Shown here: piece after piece, positions 6,619-16,750 of the stretch
Layout of the letters: each line of letters begins with the position of its first letter
How positions within the stretch are numbered: position 1 is the stretch's first letter
Assembly: GCF_000293805.1 (NCBI RefSeq)
Contig: NZ_AMBZ01000004.1
Location: forward strand, 1-64,000
Origin: Paenibacillus alvei DSM 29
GTDB lineage: Bacteria > Bacillota > Bacilli > Paenibacillales > Paenibacillaceae
Reading direction: 5' to 3'
DNA: 64,000 bases
The notes under the pieces: generated by a model
What the model was told of the DNA's origin: nothing
Seen by the model: only the letters and a program-made list of their open reading frames with translations
The model's database searches: none
Position numbers and translations under genes: made by a program

Positions 6619-8298
6619 ATGAGTGCAATCGAATGGATCGCCATTGGAATTACCTTATTGCTTGCCTTGGCGATAGCGCGTCCGATCGGAATATATATGG
6701 CAGGGGTGTTTGATAATAGCGGAGCTCCAAGACCGCTGGACTCTGTATTTGGGCCGATAGATCGATTTTTATTTACATGTTTCGGCATTAAGGACAAATC
6801 GCAAAGCTGGAAGGCATACGCCTTTACGGCAGTTGCCACCAACGTGCTGATGATTGTGGTGACATATGCAATATTCCGCCTTCAAGGGGTATTGCCGCTT
6901 AATCCGAATGGGATTCCGGGCATGGAACCGGGAGTGGCATTCAATACGGCGATCAGCTTCATGGCGAATACGAACTTGCAGCACTACAGCGGTGAAAGTG
7001 GGCTGTCCCTGCTGTCGCAAATGATGGGCATTATTTTCTTAATGTTCACGTCTCCTGCTACAGCTCTTGCGGCAGTGATGGCGATTATTCGCGGTTTGAC
7101 TGGCAAACCGCTCGGCAATTTCTTGGCAGACCTTGTACGTTCGATTACGCGTATTTTCCTGCCAATTGCGATCGTTGCCAGTGTGCTGTTCATCTGGAAT
7201 GGGGTACCGCAATCCTTAAGTCCAATGGAAAGTGCAGTAACTGTTGAAGGAGCAGAGCAGCACATTCCGCTTGGCCCTGTAGGAGCTATGATGTCGATTA
7301 AGGAGCTTGGCAACAATGGTGGCGGCCACTTTGGAGCGAACTCTGCTCATCCATTTGAGAATCCGAATGGTGTGACGAATTTAATTCATATTTTACTCAT
7401 GCTAATGCTGTGTACAGGACTTCCATTTACCTACAGCCGTATGGTCGGCAACAAGAAGGAAGGACGAGTTCTATTCGTCTCGATGGCGATCCTGTTCCTA
7501 ATTATGCTTAGTTCCTCTCTTACGGCGGAATATATGGGGAATCCGGTATTGAACGCTGCGGGATTAAGCGGATCTGGCAGCATGGAAGGGAAAGAAGTAC
7601 GCATTGGCGTTGCTCAATCCTCGCTATATTCGGTCGTTACGACTGCATCAGAGACGGGCGGCGTCAATAATATGCATGATACGCTGACACCGCTTGGCGG
7701 CTTGATCCCGATGGCGAATATGATGCTGAACACCGTATTCGGCGGTGTTGGTGCAGGCTTTATGAATGTGCTGCTGTACGTCATGATTGCCGTATTCCTA
7801 TCCGGTCTCATGGTCGGACGAACACCTGAGTTTCTGGGACGCAAGCTGGAAAGCCGGGAAATGAAGCTGCTGGCAGTTACTTTGCTGGTGCATCCGATCC
7901 TGATTCTTGTACCGACTGCGATTGCAGTTGCTACACAGGCGGATACGCTGTCCAATCCAGGGTTCCATGGATTGTCTCAGGCGTTGTATGAGTTTACGTC
8001 CTCGGCTGCGAACAATGGTTCCGGCTTTGAAGGGTTGGGCGACGCAACACCATTTTGGAACATTTCCACAGGGATCGTCATGTTCTTAGGGCGCTATGTA
8101 TCGCTCATTACGCTGCTGGCAGTAGCCGGTTCGATGGCGAAGAAGCAGCCGATTCCGAATACAAGCGGTACGTTCCAAACGAATACGGCGCTGTTCGGTA
8201 TCGTATTTGTCGGCACAGTGCTTATTGTAGGTGCTCTGACGTTCTTCCCGGCAGTCGTGCTTGGACCGGTCGCAGAACATCTGACGTTGTGGAAATAA
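6619..8298 (+). CDS. kdpA: KdpA, potassium-translocating subunit
   Basis: The 559-residue protein has the family's usual length and about ten hydrophobic segments. KdpA is the channel-like subunit of the high-affinity ATP-driven potassium uptake system KdpFABC in the cytoplasmic membrane. Selectivity-type glycine loops are visible, for example [18 protein letters not shown]. The start at 6619 is preceded by GAAGGGTGG; the frame extends upstream to 6589 without a better site. It is followed by kdpB after 13 bases. Confidence 0.97.
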   Translation: MSAIEWIAIGITLLLALAIARPIGIYMAGVFDNSGAPRPLDSVFGPIDRFLFTCFGIKDKSQSWKAYAFTAVATNVLMIVVTYAIFRLQGVLPLNPNGIPGMEPGVAFNTAISFMANTNLQHYSGESGLSLLSQMMGIIFLMFTSPATALAAVMAIIRGLTGKPLGNFLADLVRSITRIFLPIAIVASVLFIWNGVPQSLSPMESAVTVEGAEQHIPLGPVGAMMSIKELGNNGGGHFGANSAHPFENPNGVTNLIHILLMLMLCTGLPFTYSRMVGNKKEGRVLFVSMAILFLIMLSSSLTAEYMGNPVLNAAGLSGSGSMEGKEVRIGVAQSSLYSVVTTASETGGVNNMHDTLTPLGGLIPMANMMLNTVFGGVGAGFMNVLLYVMIAVFLSGLMVGRTPEFLGRKLESREMKLLAVTLLVHPILILVPTAIAVATQADTLSNPGFHGLSQALYEFTSSAANNGSGFEGLGDATPFWNISTGIVMFLGRYVSLITLLAVAGSMAKKQPIPNTSGTFQTNTALFGIVFVGTVLIVGALTFFPAVVLGPVAEHLTLWK

Positions 8299-8311
8299 GG
8301 GGGAACGGAAA

Positions 8312-10402
8312 ATGAGAACGGAAAAACAGATGAAAACACCCGCACCATATGAACCGGCGCGCAGACATACTACAGATACGAAGGAACGGAGCATGTTCCA
8401 AGGCAGCTTAATGCGGGCAGCCTCGATCGATGCGCTGCGAAAGTTTGATCCGCGTCAGATGGTTAAAAATCCAATGATGTTCATTTGCGAGGTAGGCTTC
8501 GTCATTACGCTGCTGCTTACATTCGCACCAGATGCATTTGGCTCGCCAATGCCGCGTTGGTTCAACGGCACAGTCAGCTTCATTTTGTTCATTACAGTGT
8601 GGTTCGCCAACTTTGCTGAGGCTCTTGCAGAGGGTCGGGGCAAGGCACAGGCAGATTCCTTGAAGCAAGCGAAGCGGGATTTATGGGCTAATAAAATTAC
8701 GGAAGCAGGTACGGTTCGCGTATCCTCATCCGAGCTGCGCAAGGGAGATGTCGTAATTGTTCGCGAAGGGGAAACAATTCCTGGAGATGGTGAGGTAATC
8801 TCTGGATTGGCCTCTGTTGATGAATCGGCGATTACGGGAGAATCTGCTCCTGTATTGAAAGAAGCAGGCGGGGATTTCTGCTCCGTAACGGCCGGAACGA
8901 AAGTGATCAGTGATGAGATTCGTGTTCGAATTACAAGCGACCCTGGAGAATCGTTCCTGGATCGGATGATTTCGCTTGTAGAGGGCGCACAGCGCAAGAA
9001 GACACCAAATGAGCTTGCACTTCATACCGTGCTTGTCAGCTTGACGCTTATCTTTTTGGTCGTTGTCGTTACGCTGCCTATATTCAGTAACTATTTGCAG
9101 GTTGAATTGAATGCCGGGGTACTGATTGCCCTGCTGGTCTGCTTGATTCCAACCACGATTGGCGGCTTGCTGTCCGCTATCGGGATCGCTGGTATGGATC
9201 GCGTAACCCGCTTTAATGTCATTGCAACATCAGGCAAGGCGGTTGAAGCGTGCGGGGATATTCATACGATTATTTTGGATAAGACAGGAACCATTACGTT
9301 CGGTAATCGTTTGGCTCATGAGCTCATTCCGGTTCAAGGCGTGAGTGTGAATACCTTGTCTGAATGGGCGGCAGTTGCCTCCCATCATGATGAAACGCCT
9401 GAAGGGCGCTCCGTCGTGGATTGGGTATCCAAGGCAGGAATTACGTATAATGCTGAGCTTGCTGTCCAAGGAGAATTCATCCCTTTCAAAGCGGAAACGC
9501 GCATGAGCGGCGTGGATTTGAAGGATGGACGCTGTGTGCGCAAGGGAGCTGTCGATGCGGTGAAACGCTGGGTTATCGCCCAAGGAGGTACTGTGCCTCA
9601 GGATTTGGATGCCAATTCGAATGCGATCGCTTCTGCCGGCGGCACGCCGCTGGCGGTAGCCGTAGGACGTGACATATATGGCTTAATTTATTTGAAGGAT
9701 ACGGTGAAGCCCGGGATGCGGGAGCGGTTCGAGCAGCTTCGCCGCATGGGCATCCGTACCGTGATGTGTACAGGGGATAACCCGTTGACGGCGGCGACGA
9801 TTGCGCGGGAAGCTGGTGTCGATGACTTCATCGCGGAGAGCAAGCCGGAAGATAAGCTGGCGCTTATTCGCAAGGAGCAAGCGGAGGGCAAGCTTGTAGC
9901 AATGACTGGGGACGGTACGAATGACGCTCCTGCGCTGGCGCAAGCCGATGTCGGCATTGCGATGAACAGCGGTACGGCCGCAGCGAAGGAAGCTGCGAAC
10001 ATGGTTGATCTCGACTCTGATCCGACGAAGGTTATTGAAGTGGTGTCTATCGGCAAGCAGTTGCTAATGACGCGCGGTGCTCTGACGACATTCAGTATTG
10101 CAAATGATGTAGCGAAATATTTTGCGATTATACCCGCAATGTTTATGATTGCCATCCCGCAAATGTCTGCCCTGAATATAATGGACTTGCATTCGCCAGT
10201 ATCGGCCATTTTATCGGCACTTATCTTTAATGCCATTATTATTCCGTTATTAATTCCGTTGGCGGTCAAAGGCGTCGCCTATAAGCCGATGTCATCGGCT
10301 AAACTGCTGCAGCGTAACTTGTTCGTGTATGGCTTGGGCGGGCTGATAGCTCCTTTCGTCGGCATTAAGCTGATCGATCTGATTGTGGGAATGCTGGTGT
10401 AG
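8312..10402 (+). CDS. kdpB: KdpB, P-type ATPase subunit of the potassium pump
   Basis: The 696-residue P-type ATPase energises KdpA. Visible signatures are I-T-G-E-S-A-P near residue 173, the phosphorylated aspartate in D-K-T-G-T near 323, and [10 protein letters not shown] near 533. The length is normal. The start at 8312 follows AAGGGGGAACGG. The first 28 residues are hydrophilic and slightly longer than in many homologues. It is cotranscribed with kdpF, kdpA and kdpC. Confidence 0.97.
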   Translation: MRTEKQMKTPAPYEPARRHTTDTKERSMFQGSLMRAASIDALRKFDPRQMVKNPMMFICEVGFVITLLLTFAPDAFGSPMPRWFNGTVSFILFITVWFANFAEALAEGRGKAQADSLKQAKRDLWANKITEAGTVRVSSSELRKGDVVIVREGETIPGDGEVISGLASVDESAITGESAPVLKEAGGDFCSVTAGTKVISDEIRVRITSDPGESFLDRMISLVEGAQRKKTPNELALHTVLVSLTLIFLVVVVTLPIFSNYLQVELNAGVLIALLVCLIPTTIGGLLSAIGIAGMDRVTRFNVIATSGKAVEACGDIHTIILDKTGTITFGNRLAHELIPVQGVSVNTLSEWAAVASHHDETPEGRSVVDWVSKAGITYNAELAVQGEFIPFKAETRMSGVDLKDGRCVRKGAVDAVKRWVIAQGGTVPQDLDANSNAIASAGGTPLAVAVGRDIYGLIYLKDTVKPGMRERFEQLRRMGIRTVMCTGDNPLTAATIAREAGVDDFIAESKPEDKLALIRKEQAEGKLVAMTGDGTNDAPALAQADVGIAMNSGTAAAKEAANMVDLDSDPTKVIEVVSIGKQLLMTRGALTTFSIANDVAKYFAIIPAMFMIAIPQMSALNIMDLHSPVSAILSALIFNAIIIPLLIPLAVKGVAYKPMSSAKLLQRNLFVYGLGGLIAPFVGIKLIDLIVGMLV

Positions 10403-10499
10403 CATCGGCTTGGGTGTTTGGCGGCAATGACATAGATAGAGAATATTGTTGAATATATGATTTCGGGTTCGATCAAGGAAGAAGAGAGGATGAACGAAC

Positions 10500-11084
10500 A
10501 TGGGAGAGCGTATGAATATTGGTGGAGCGATGGTACGGACGACAATCGGTCTACTGCTGCTGTGCGGACTAGCTTATCCATTTGCGATGACGGGGCTTGC
10601 GCAGGCGGTCATGCCGAAGCAGGCGAATGGAAGCATGGTATACAATGAGAAGGGGCAATTGCTAGGCTCGAAGCTGATTGGACAGAATTTTACAGAACCG
10701 CAATATTTTCATGGACGAATTTCGAGCATTGGCAATGATGCTGCCGGCTCTGGTTCGCCGAACTACGCTCCATCAAATCTAGCTCTTCAGGAGAGAGTAG
10801 TGAAGTCGGTTGAGGAATGGGGCAAGGTGAATCCGGATGTAGCTGCAAAGCCGATCCCGCAGGATTTGTTGACGAACTCCGCGTCTGGTCTTGATCCGCA
10901 TATCACACCGGAAGCGGCGCGCGTACAGCTGACTCGTGTAGCGAAAGCAAGCGGTATTTCCAAGGAACGGTTGGAACAATTGATTGAGAAATATACGGAA
11001 GGCAGGGACTTGGGCGTATTTGGACAGATGCGCGTCAATGTATTTATGCTTAACCTGGAAGTGCAGCACGAAATGAAAGGCTAG
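10500..11084 (+). CDS. kdpC: KdpC, chaperone-like subunit of the potassium pump
   Basis: The 194-residue protein has one N-terminal membrane helix (residues 12-32) and a soluble domain containing S-G-S-P-N-Y-A-P-S-N, L-T-N-S-A-S-G-L-D-P-H-I and a C-terminal V-N-V-F-M-L-N-L, all typical of KdpC, which raises ATP affinity of KdpB. ATG at 10500 has AGAGAGG upstream; ATG at 10512 is a possible alternative with GGGAGAG. The next gene begins at the base after the stop. Confidence 0.95.
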   Translation: MGERMNIGGAMVRTTIGLLLLCGLAYPFAMTGLAQAVMPKQANGSMVYNEKGQLLGSKLIGQNFTEPQYFHGRISSIGNDAAGSGSPNYAPSNLALQERVVKSVEEWGKVNPDVAAKPIPQDLLTNSASGLDPHITPEAARVQLTRVAKASGISKERLEQLIEKYTEGRDLGVFGQMRVNVFMLNLEVQHEMKG

Positions 11085-13463
11085 GTGTCGGCTGTGAATG
11101 AAGGGGATGAATATCGTCGGCAGTCGCCAGAAATGATATTGCGCATGCTGGAGCAAATGAAGCGGGGGAGACTCCGTATTTTGATGGCCGTTGCTAGTGG
11201 AGCGGGCAAGACTACGCAGCTTCTGCTTGAAGGATGGAATTGCACCAAGCAAGGGCTTGATGTCGTATATGGGACAGCGCTGCCAACACAGGAGATATGG
11301 TCTGAGGTAGGATTGGATGCAGGCGGAGAAGAGCCTCCCCTTAAAGCAATAGCGATGATCGCATGGCAGAAGGACGGTCTGCATCGATACGATATCGATG
11401 TGGAGGCGATTACGGCACGGATGCCCGATGTTGTATTAATTGATGGGCTGGCTCATCGTAATCGAATGGCTGCCTTGCGTCCTACAAGGCTAGAGGATGT
11501 GCGGGAATTGCTCAGACGCGGCATCAGTGTCATTGCGACGATGAATGCCTATGAAGATGAAAGTGTTCAAGCGGCGGCCAAGAAAATGACAGGGGTCGTC
11601 AGCGAATGGACCGTACCAAGTGAGGTGTTGAAGGAGGCAGACGAAGTCCGCCTCCTTGACGTGTCTGCGGAGTCTTTAATGGAGCGCAGAACGTATGGGC
11701 AGCTTAGAGGCAAGGGTCATTCGCGGAAGCACCGGGCAGAAGAACGCAGCCGAATCAGCATCTTGCGTGAGCTTGCACTGCGAACGATGGCTGATCATGT
11801 GAACGGTTCTCTGGAGCAGCATCGAAATGAGCTGGGGCTTATGGGGCCATCGGGGGCATCCGAACGAATTCTTGTTCTCGCGCAATTCGGCTGGAATGGC
11901 TCGATATATGTTCGAAGAGGGCAGCAGATTGCTAAGCGGTTGAACGGGGAGCTTTATATTGTGACCTTTGTTCAGCCGGATATGGAATTAACGACGGAGC
12001 AGGCTGCTTTTCGCCGTTCTCTGAAGAAGATGGCCATGAAGACTGAAGCGGTATGGGAGGAGATTCCTTCGCGCTCTCGCCGCGATATGGCCGCTGCATT
12101 AGCTGAGTATGCGAAGATTCATGGCATCACGCGCTTTGTACTCGGCCACTCTCGTCAGACACGATGGCAGGAGTGGTGGAATGGCTCGCTAATTGGAGCG
12201 CTGCTAAGACGCATTGAAACGACAGACTTGTTCCTGATCGCCGATCATTCACTCGTGAAAGGAGAGCGGATACTGCCTGCTCGCCTAGCTGCATCGGCTG
12301 AGGCGGAGCCGCTATTTAAGCGGGTCACGGAGCAGCGGATTCAAGAGAAGGCTGCTGGCTTGAAGCGGGGAAGGCTCAAGGTGATTATTGGTGCAGCACC
12401 CGGCGTAGGCAAAACGTATCATATGCTGCAAGAAGGCAATCGGTTGCTTGAGCAAGGGGTTGATGTCGTTATTGGTCTGCTGGAAACGCACGGCAGAGCT
12501 GAAACGGCGTCTCAAGTAGGAGCACTGACAATCGTTCCGCGCAAGCGTATTGCGTATAACGGCAAGATGCTGGAGGAGATGGATACAGAAGAACTGCTTC
12601 GCATTCATGCCGAAGTCGTGCTCGTTGATGAGTTGGCCCACACGAATGTACCAGGAAGTATGCGCGCCAAGCGTTATGAGGATGTATTATGCTTGCTCGA
12701 AGCGGGCATATCCGTGGTCACGACAGTCAATGTCCAGCATCTAGAAAGCTTGAATGACGCGGTAGAGCATTTGACCGGGGTACGTGTGCGCGAGACTGTG
12801 CCTGATATCGTGCTTCGGCAAGCGCGGGAAATTCAATTAATAGATGTAACTCCCCAGACGATACAGGAAAGAATGCGTGCTGGGTTGATCTATAAGGCGG
12901 ATAAAGTAGAGCAAGCCTTATCGAACTTCTTCCGCGTTCCCAATCTGATCGGCTTGCGGGAGCTTGCGCTGCGAGAGGTGGCTGACGATGTCGATGAGCG
13001 ATTGGAATCGTGGGAGCGAAGGGCACTGTTCCGCGGTCCATGGCGGAGGCAAGAGGTGATATTCGTCTGCATTGGCCCTGACGTGCGTCCAGAAGGACTC
13101 GTTCGGCATGGATTTCGGATTGCTCATCGCCTGAAGGCCCCCATGCATGTCGTTCATTTGCCGGTTGCACCCTGGGGGCAGCGCAAGACATCTGTTGTTT
13201 TGGAGAGGGAAATGTCCGAAGTGCGGGCACTGACCGAGCGGCTTGGAGGTACGTTCCACGAGCGCGCGGCAGTGACGCGAGGAAAATGGGCTGAGTCGGC
13301 TGTACAAATGGCCGATCAGCTTCGTGCCAGTCAAATTATCGTAGGTATGCCAATCCGCTCCCGCCGCTGGGGCAGGCTGGGGGCAATGGAGGCACTGATG
13401 CGCCAGGCAAGGCATATGGATGTACTCGTCCTCTCTGAATGGGAGGATTTGCGAACGAAATAA
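11085..13463 (+). CDS. kdpD: Double KdpD-sensor protein without kinase (KdpD-USP twice)
   Basis: The 792-residue protein holds two full copies of the KdpD N-terminal unit: KdpD ATPase-like domain (about 12-230) plus USP-like domain (about 258-390), then the same again (about 425-640 and 650-785). The second copy keeps the family motifs: Walker A G-A-A-P-G-V-G-K-T-Y near 434, D-E-L-A-H-T-N and V-N-V-Q-H-L-E. The first copy has drifted: A-S-G-A-G-K-T-T near 37, and I-D-G-L-A-H-R-N in place of D-E-L-A-H-T-N. No membrane helices, GAF or histidine kinase follow, and no kdpE lies nearby. Single-unit kinase-less KdpD proteins are known in some bacteria; the tandem form is unusual. In Staphylococcus aureus the USP domain of KdpD binds c-di-AMP, so c-di-AMP sensing is possible here. 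GTG at 11085 abuts the kdpC stop; GTG at 11094 is an alternative. Confidence 0.9.
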   Translation: MSAVNEGDEYRRQSPEMILRMLEQMKRGRLRILMAVASGAGKTTQLLLEGWNCTKQGLDVVYGTALPTQEIWSEVGLDAGGEEPPLKAIAMIAWQKDGLHRYDIDVEAITARMPDVVLIDGLAHRNRMAALRPTRLEDVRELLRRGISVIATMNAYEDESVQAAAKKMTGVVSEWTVPSEVLKEADEVRLLDVSAESLMERRTYGQLRGKGHSRKHRAEERSRISILRELALRTMADHVNGSLEQHRNELGLMGPSGASERILVLAQFGWNGSIYVRRGQQIAKRLNGELYIVTFVQPDMELTTEQAAFRRSLKKMAMKTEAVWEEIPSRSRRDMAAALAEYAKIHGITRFVLGHSRQTRWQEWWNGSLIGALLRRIETTDLFLIADHSLVKGERILPARLAASAEAEPLFKRVTEQRIQEKAAGLKRGRLKVIIGAAPGVGKTYHMLQEGNRLLEQGVDVVIGLLETHGRAETASQVGALTIVPRKRIAYNGKMLEEMDTEELLRIHAEVVLVDELAHTNVPGSMRAKRYEDVLCLLEAGISVVTTVNVQHLESLNDAVEHLTGVRVRETVPDIVLRQAREIQLIDVTPQTIQERMRAGLIYKADKVEQALSNFFRVPNLIGLRELALREVADDVDERLESWERRALFRGPWRRQEVIFVCIGPDVRPEGLVRHGFRIAHRLKAPMHVVHLPVAPWGQRKTSVVLEREMSEVRALTERLGGTFHERAAVTRGKWAESAVQMADQLRASQIIVGMPIRSRRWGRLGAMEALMRQARHMDVLVLSEWEDLRTK

Positions 13464-13522
13464 CGACTATGAAAATTACAGGAACTGCGTATGATGATCA
13501 TGCTTCCCATATAAACTGAATG

Positions 13523-13553
13523 AATCATAGCCGTAAGCGGGCTATGATTTTTT
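13523..13553 (+). terminator. Terminator of the kdp operon
   Basis: AATCATAGCC pairs with GGGCTATGATT around a short GTAAGC loop, followed by TTTTT. It lies 60 bases after the stop of the KdpD-like gene. Confidence 0.9.
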
Positions 13554-13713
13554 ATTCACAAATTAGACACAAGTTTTTAAGTTGCCTTTCAGCCTATTTT
13601 CAGCTTGCTTTAGAGTTGGATCGATAACATGGAAGTAACGATTCATACAGAGGCGTACTTTATGCTTGCTGGCGAGGTACGCCTTGTATTAAGTCTGAAC
13701 AAGGGGGATTATG

Positions 13714-14658
13714 ATGCTGGAAGTGAAAGACGTCAGCAAGCTGTACAGCGAACGTCGAGGTGTTCACCATATCGACTTCTCTATGGCTCGCGGCGAAGTC
13801 GTGGGTTTTCTCGGCCCTAACGGCGCAGGGAAGACAACGACGATGCGAATGATAACGGGTTATTTGCATCCGACAAGCGGGAGTATTTCGATTGATGGCA
13901 TTTCCATGGCGGATCATGGGGAACAAGCGAGAAGCAAGATAGGTTATTTGCCAGAAACGCCGCCGCTGTACCCAGATATGACGGTGAAGTCGTATTTGCG
14001 CTTTGTAGCAGATATTAGAGGCGTATCAGTTCGAGAGCGAAGCAAACGAATGGATGAGATGGTAGTCAGATTAGGCTTGCAAGGGAGAGAAACTCAGACT
14101 ATTCGTGGGCTGTCCAAGGGATACAGGCAGCGGCTGGGATTGGCGCAGGCCATCATTCATAAGCCGGAACTGCTTGTGCTTGATGAGCCCACATCTGGTC
14201 TTGATCCGAACCAAATTGTCGAGATACGCCAGCTTATTCGTGAGTTGGGAGAGCAGCATACGGTACTGCTAAGTACACATATTCTTCCGGAAGTGAACGC
14301 GCTGTGCAACCGGGTTATTATTATTCACCAAGGGCAAATCGTTCTAGACGAACTGCCTGAACGGGTGGGAGCGGCGCTAGGTCAGGAAACGAAACTTCAT
14401 CTAATCGTGAAGGGCCCTGCTTCAGAGGTAGTAGATGCGGCAACAAATGTGCCGAAGATTGCTCATATTGAGTCTGAAAGCCATGATCAAGAGGTTCATC
14501 TTTGCATAACCTCGACAGAACAGGCGGATGTAAGGGAAGCCCTATTCTTTGCTTTGGCGAATGCAGGGTTCCCAATTCTCGAAATGAAGCGGGAATCAAC
14601 AAGCCTGGAAGATGTGTTTACAAGATTGACGACAGAGGAGGAGTCTGGGGATGCGTAG
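13714..14658 (+). CDS. ABC transporter ATP-binding protein (GldA type)
   Basis: The 314-residue ATPase has Walker A G-P-N-G-A-G-K-T-T near residue 39, the signature L-S-K-G-Y-R-Q-R (a K in place of the usual second G), Walker B L-L-V-L-D-E-P-T-S-G-L-D-P and the switch histidine in L-S-T-H-I-L. The extra 90 C-terminal residues are typical of ABC-2 export ATPases such as GldA. It forms an operon with a permease, a GldG-like protein and a DUF4340 protein. ATG at 13714 is favoured by spacing from AAGGGGG; ATG at 13711 is also possible. The substrate is unknown. Confidence 0.9.
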   Translation: MLEVKDVSKLYSERRGVHHIDFSMARGEVVGFLGPNGAGKTTTMRMITGYLHPTSGSISIDGISMADHGEQARSKIGYLPETPPLYPDMTVKSYLRFVADIRGVSVRERSKRMDEMVVRLGLQGRETQTIRGLSKGYRQRLGLAQAIIHKPELLVLDEPTSGLDPNQIVEIRQLIRELGEQHTVLLSTHILPEVNALCNRVIIIHQGQIVLDELPERVGAALGQETKLHLIVKGPASEVVDAATNVPKIAHIESESHDQEVHLCITSTEQADVREALFFALANAGFPILEMKRESTSLEDVFTRLTTEEESGDA

Positions 14659-15358
14659 ATGTAGCGCGATATTTCGCAAAGAAATGCTTGCATATTTCAC
14701 ATCGCCGACATCCTATGCGGCCTTTGCGGTGTATGTGCTGATTTCCGGGATTATGTTCTATTTGAATTTTGTTTTGTTTCAGCCGAGTATCGTTGACTTC
14801 CGGCTTGTAACGGGTAATACGACTTTTATGTATATCTTTGTCGTCCCCCTGCTGACGATGCGGCTATTCGCAGATGAGTTCCGCCATGGTACAGATGAAC
14901 TGCTGCTCACTTCACCTGCGCGAATAAGTGAAATTGTGCTTGGCAAATATGCAGCGGCATGTGTCTTAATGGTTGTACTGGTCGGATTTAGTTTGGTCTA
15001 TCCATTTGTCATGTCGTTCTTTGGAAAATTGGACATGCCTGTGCTGATGACTTCAGTACTTGGCCTGCTGCTGCTAACGATTGCCATGGCATCCATTGGC
15101 TTATTCGCATCTGCACTGTCTGAGCATCAGATGGTAACTGCCATTGCCGCATTCGTGATCCTGCTGATGTTCTGGCTGTTAGATTCCGTATCGTCATCTG
15201 CCGTCGGCGATTGGATTGCTCCTTTTTCGATGAACAACCGGCTGCAATCCTTTATGAAAGGGGTACTGAATGGATCCGACGTACTCTTTTTCCTAACACT
15301 TGCGCTTGTGTTCGTTGTGCTGAGCATCCAAGTGCTTGAAAGAAAACGGTGGAGGTAA
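14651..15358 (+). CDS. ABC-2 type permease (GldF type)
   Basis: The 235-residue integral membrane protein has six hydrophobic segments and the F-A-D-E-F-R-H-G-T-D-E-L-L-L-T-S-P stretch of the ABC-2/GldF permease family. Its start overlaps the end of the ATPase gene by eight bases. It most likely forms the membrane channel of the ATPase at 13714. Confidence 0.88.
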   Translation: MRRCSAIFRKEMLAYFTSPTSYAAFAVYVLISGIMFYLNFVLFQPSIVDFRLVTGNTTFMYIFVVPLLTMRLFADEFRHGTDELLLTSPARISEIVLGKYAAACVLMVVLVGFSLVYPFVMSFFGKLDMPVLMTSVLGLLLLTIAMASIGLFASALSEHQMVTAIAAFVILLMFWLLDSVSSSAVGDWIAPFSMNNRLQSFMKGVLNGSDVLFFLTLALVFVVLSIQVLERKRWR

Positions 15359-15361
15359 CGA

Positions 15362-16750
15362 ATGATGAACAAATGGCTGCGAAGAACGAATGCGGTTGTG
15401 CGATCGGCTGCCGTTCTCGGAATATTTGTGTTGTTGACTTATTTTTTGGAATCAATGACGGGTTGGCAATGGGATGTAACGAAGAACAAGTCTTTTACAC
15501 TGTCCGAGCAAACGACTACGGCTTTATCTTCGATCGAGGATAAGGTGAATTTGAAGCTGTTCTATACGCCGCAGGATGATGCTGTTCTTGTTAGGGAGGT
15601 TGCTGACATGGCGGAGCAGTATGCGAAGCGGAATAAGCATATTACGTTCGAGCAGATTGATTTAATGAAGGAACCATCCTTAGCTCAGCAATATGGGCTA
15701 GCAGGGAGCTCCCTTGTGTTCGAGCGCGGGACGAAGCGCAAGACGGTGGGATTGTATGAAATGTTCAGCAGTGGTGAAGGATACGGGGCTTATCGTTTCA
15801 GCGGTGAGGAAAAAATGACGCAAGCAGTAAGAAGCTTGACCAATGATCATAAATCGACAGCTTACGTACTGTCTGGACATGAAGAACTGCCGTTATCGCA
15901 AATATCTGCACTTCGCTCAAGTCTGGAAGAGGACAATATTCAAGTGAAAGAACTGAACCTGTATCGAGAGGGCGCAATCCCGCAAGACGCGGATATTGTC
16001 ATGATGCTGGGAGCCAATAAGGATATAACGGACAAGGAAGCGAAGCTGCTGCAGCAATATGTGGACAACAAAGGGAAACTGTACATTGCGCTCGGCTTCA
16101 ATCCGGACATGGCTAAGTCGTGGAAAAATATCGATGGTCTGCTGAAGCATCTAGGTGTGACAAACAAGCATGCAGTCGCTGTCGAGCCGAAGAAGAGCAC
16201 GCTGTATGATCCTTTTACAATTGTGCCTGAATACGGAGAGCATGAATTAACATCCAAGTTGTCGCAATATAATTTGCTTACGCTGCTTACACTTGGCCTA
16301 CATTTGGATGCAGTGGGAACAGATAAGCTAAAGGTGGAGCCTATCTTGAAGACTTCCGCCAACTCCTATGGTGAAACAGATATTCCTCGCCTTATGCAGG
16401 AGGGGAGTGAGCGTGATGCTAAGGATATTGCGGGCCCATTGACATTGGGAGCAGCTGTGACGACTACAGATGGGAAGCCGAAGGCAGTCATTGTCGGTGG
16501 TTCCAGCTATGTTGAGGATCAGAATCTCTATACGCAGGGCAATCGTGATTTTGCATTGAACAGCATGAACTGGCTGCAAGGCAATCAAGATCAAGTGACG
16601 ATTCGTCCACGGGAAAATGAAGCGTACCAAATCGCCTATCTCACGCCTGGGCAAGGTAAAACGATACTTTGGACGACAGTTATCGGCTTCCCTGTACTCC
16701 TGTTAGGGATCGGAGCTGCATTATGGTGGAGAAGGAGAAGGGCTGCATGA
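15362..16750 (+). CDS. GldG-family ABC-associated protein
   Basis: The 462-residue protein has an N-terminal membrane helix, a large extracytoplasmic domain (V-T-K-N-K-S-F-T-L-S-E-Q-T motif at residues 40-52, typical of GldG/ABC-type uncharacterised proteins) and a C-terminal helix followed by an R-R-R-R-R anchor. GGAGGT lies six bases before the ATG at 15362. The start of the next gene overlaps its stop (ATGA at 16747). It is probably a structural partner of the ABC transporter. Outside gliding bacteria the role of this system is unknown. Confidence 0.85.
   Translation: MMNKWLRRTNAVVRSAAVLGIFVLLTYFLESMTGWQWDVTKNKSFTLSEQTTTALSSIEDKVNLKLFYTPQDDAVLVREVADMAEQYAKRNKHITFEQIDLMKEPSLAQQYGLAGSSLVFERGTKRKTVGLYEMFSSGEGYGAYRFSGEEKMTQAVRSLTNDHKSTAYVLSGHEELPLSQISALRSSLEEDNIQVKELNLYREGAIPQDADIVMMLGANKDITDKEAKLLQQYVDNKGKLYIALGFNPDMAKSWKNIDGLLKHLGVTNKHAVAVEPKKSTLYDPFTIVPEYGEHELTSKLSQYNLLTLLTLGLHLDAVGTDKLKVEPILKTSANSYGETDIPRLMQEGSERDAKDIAGPLTLGAAVTTTDGKPKAVIVGGSSYVEDQNLYTQGNRDFALNSMNWLQGNQDQVTIRPRENEAYQIAYLTPGQGKTILWTTVIGFPVLLLGIGAALWWRRRRAA

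Noticed and set aside
13760-15440. Gliding-motility system implied by GldA/F/G similarity
   Set aside because: GldA/F/G homologues occur widely in non-gliding bacteria and no other gliding genes are present.
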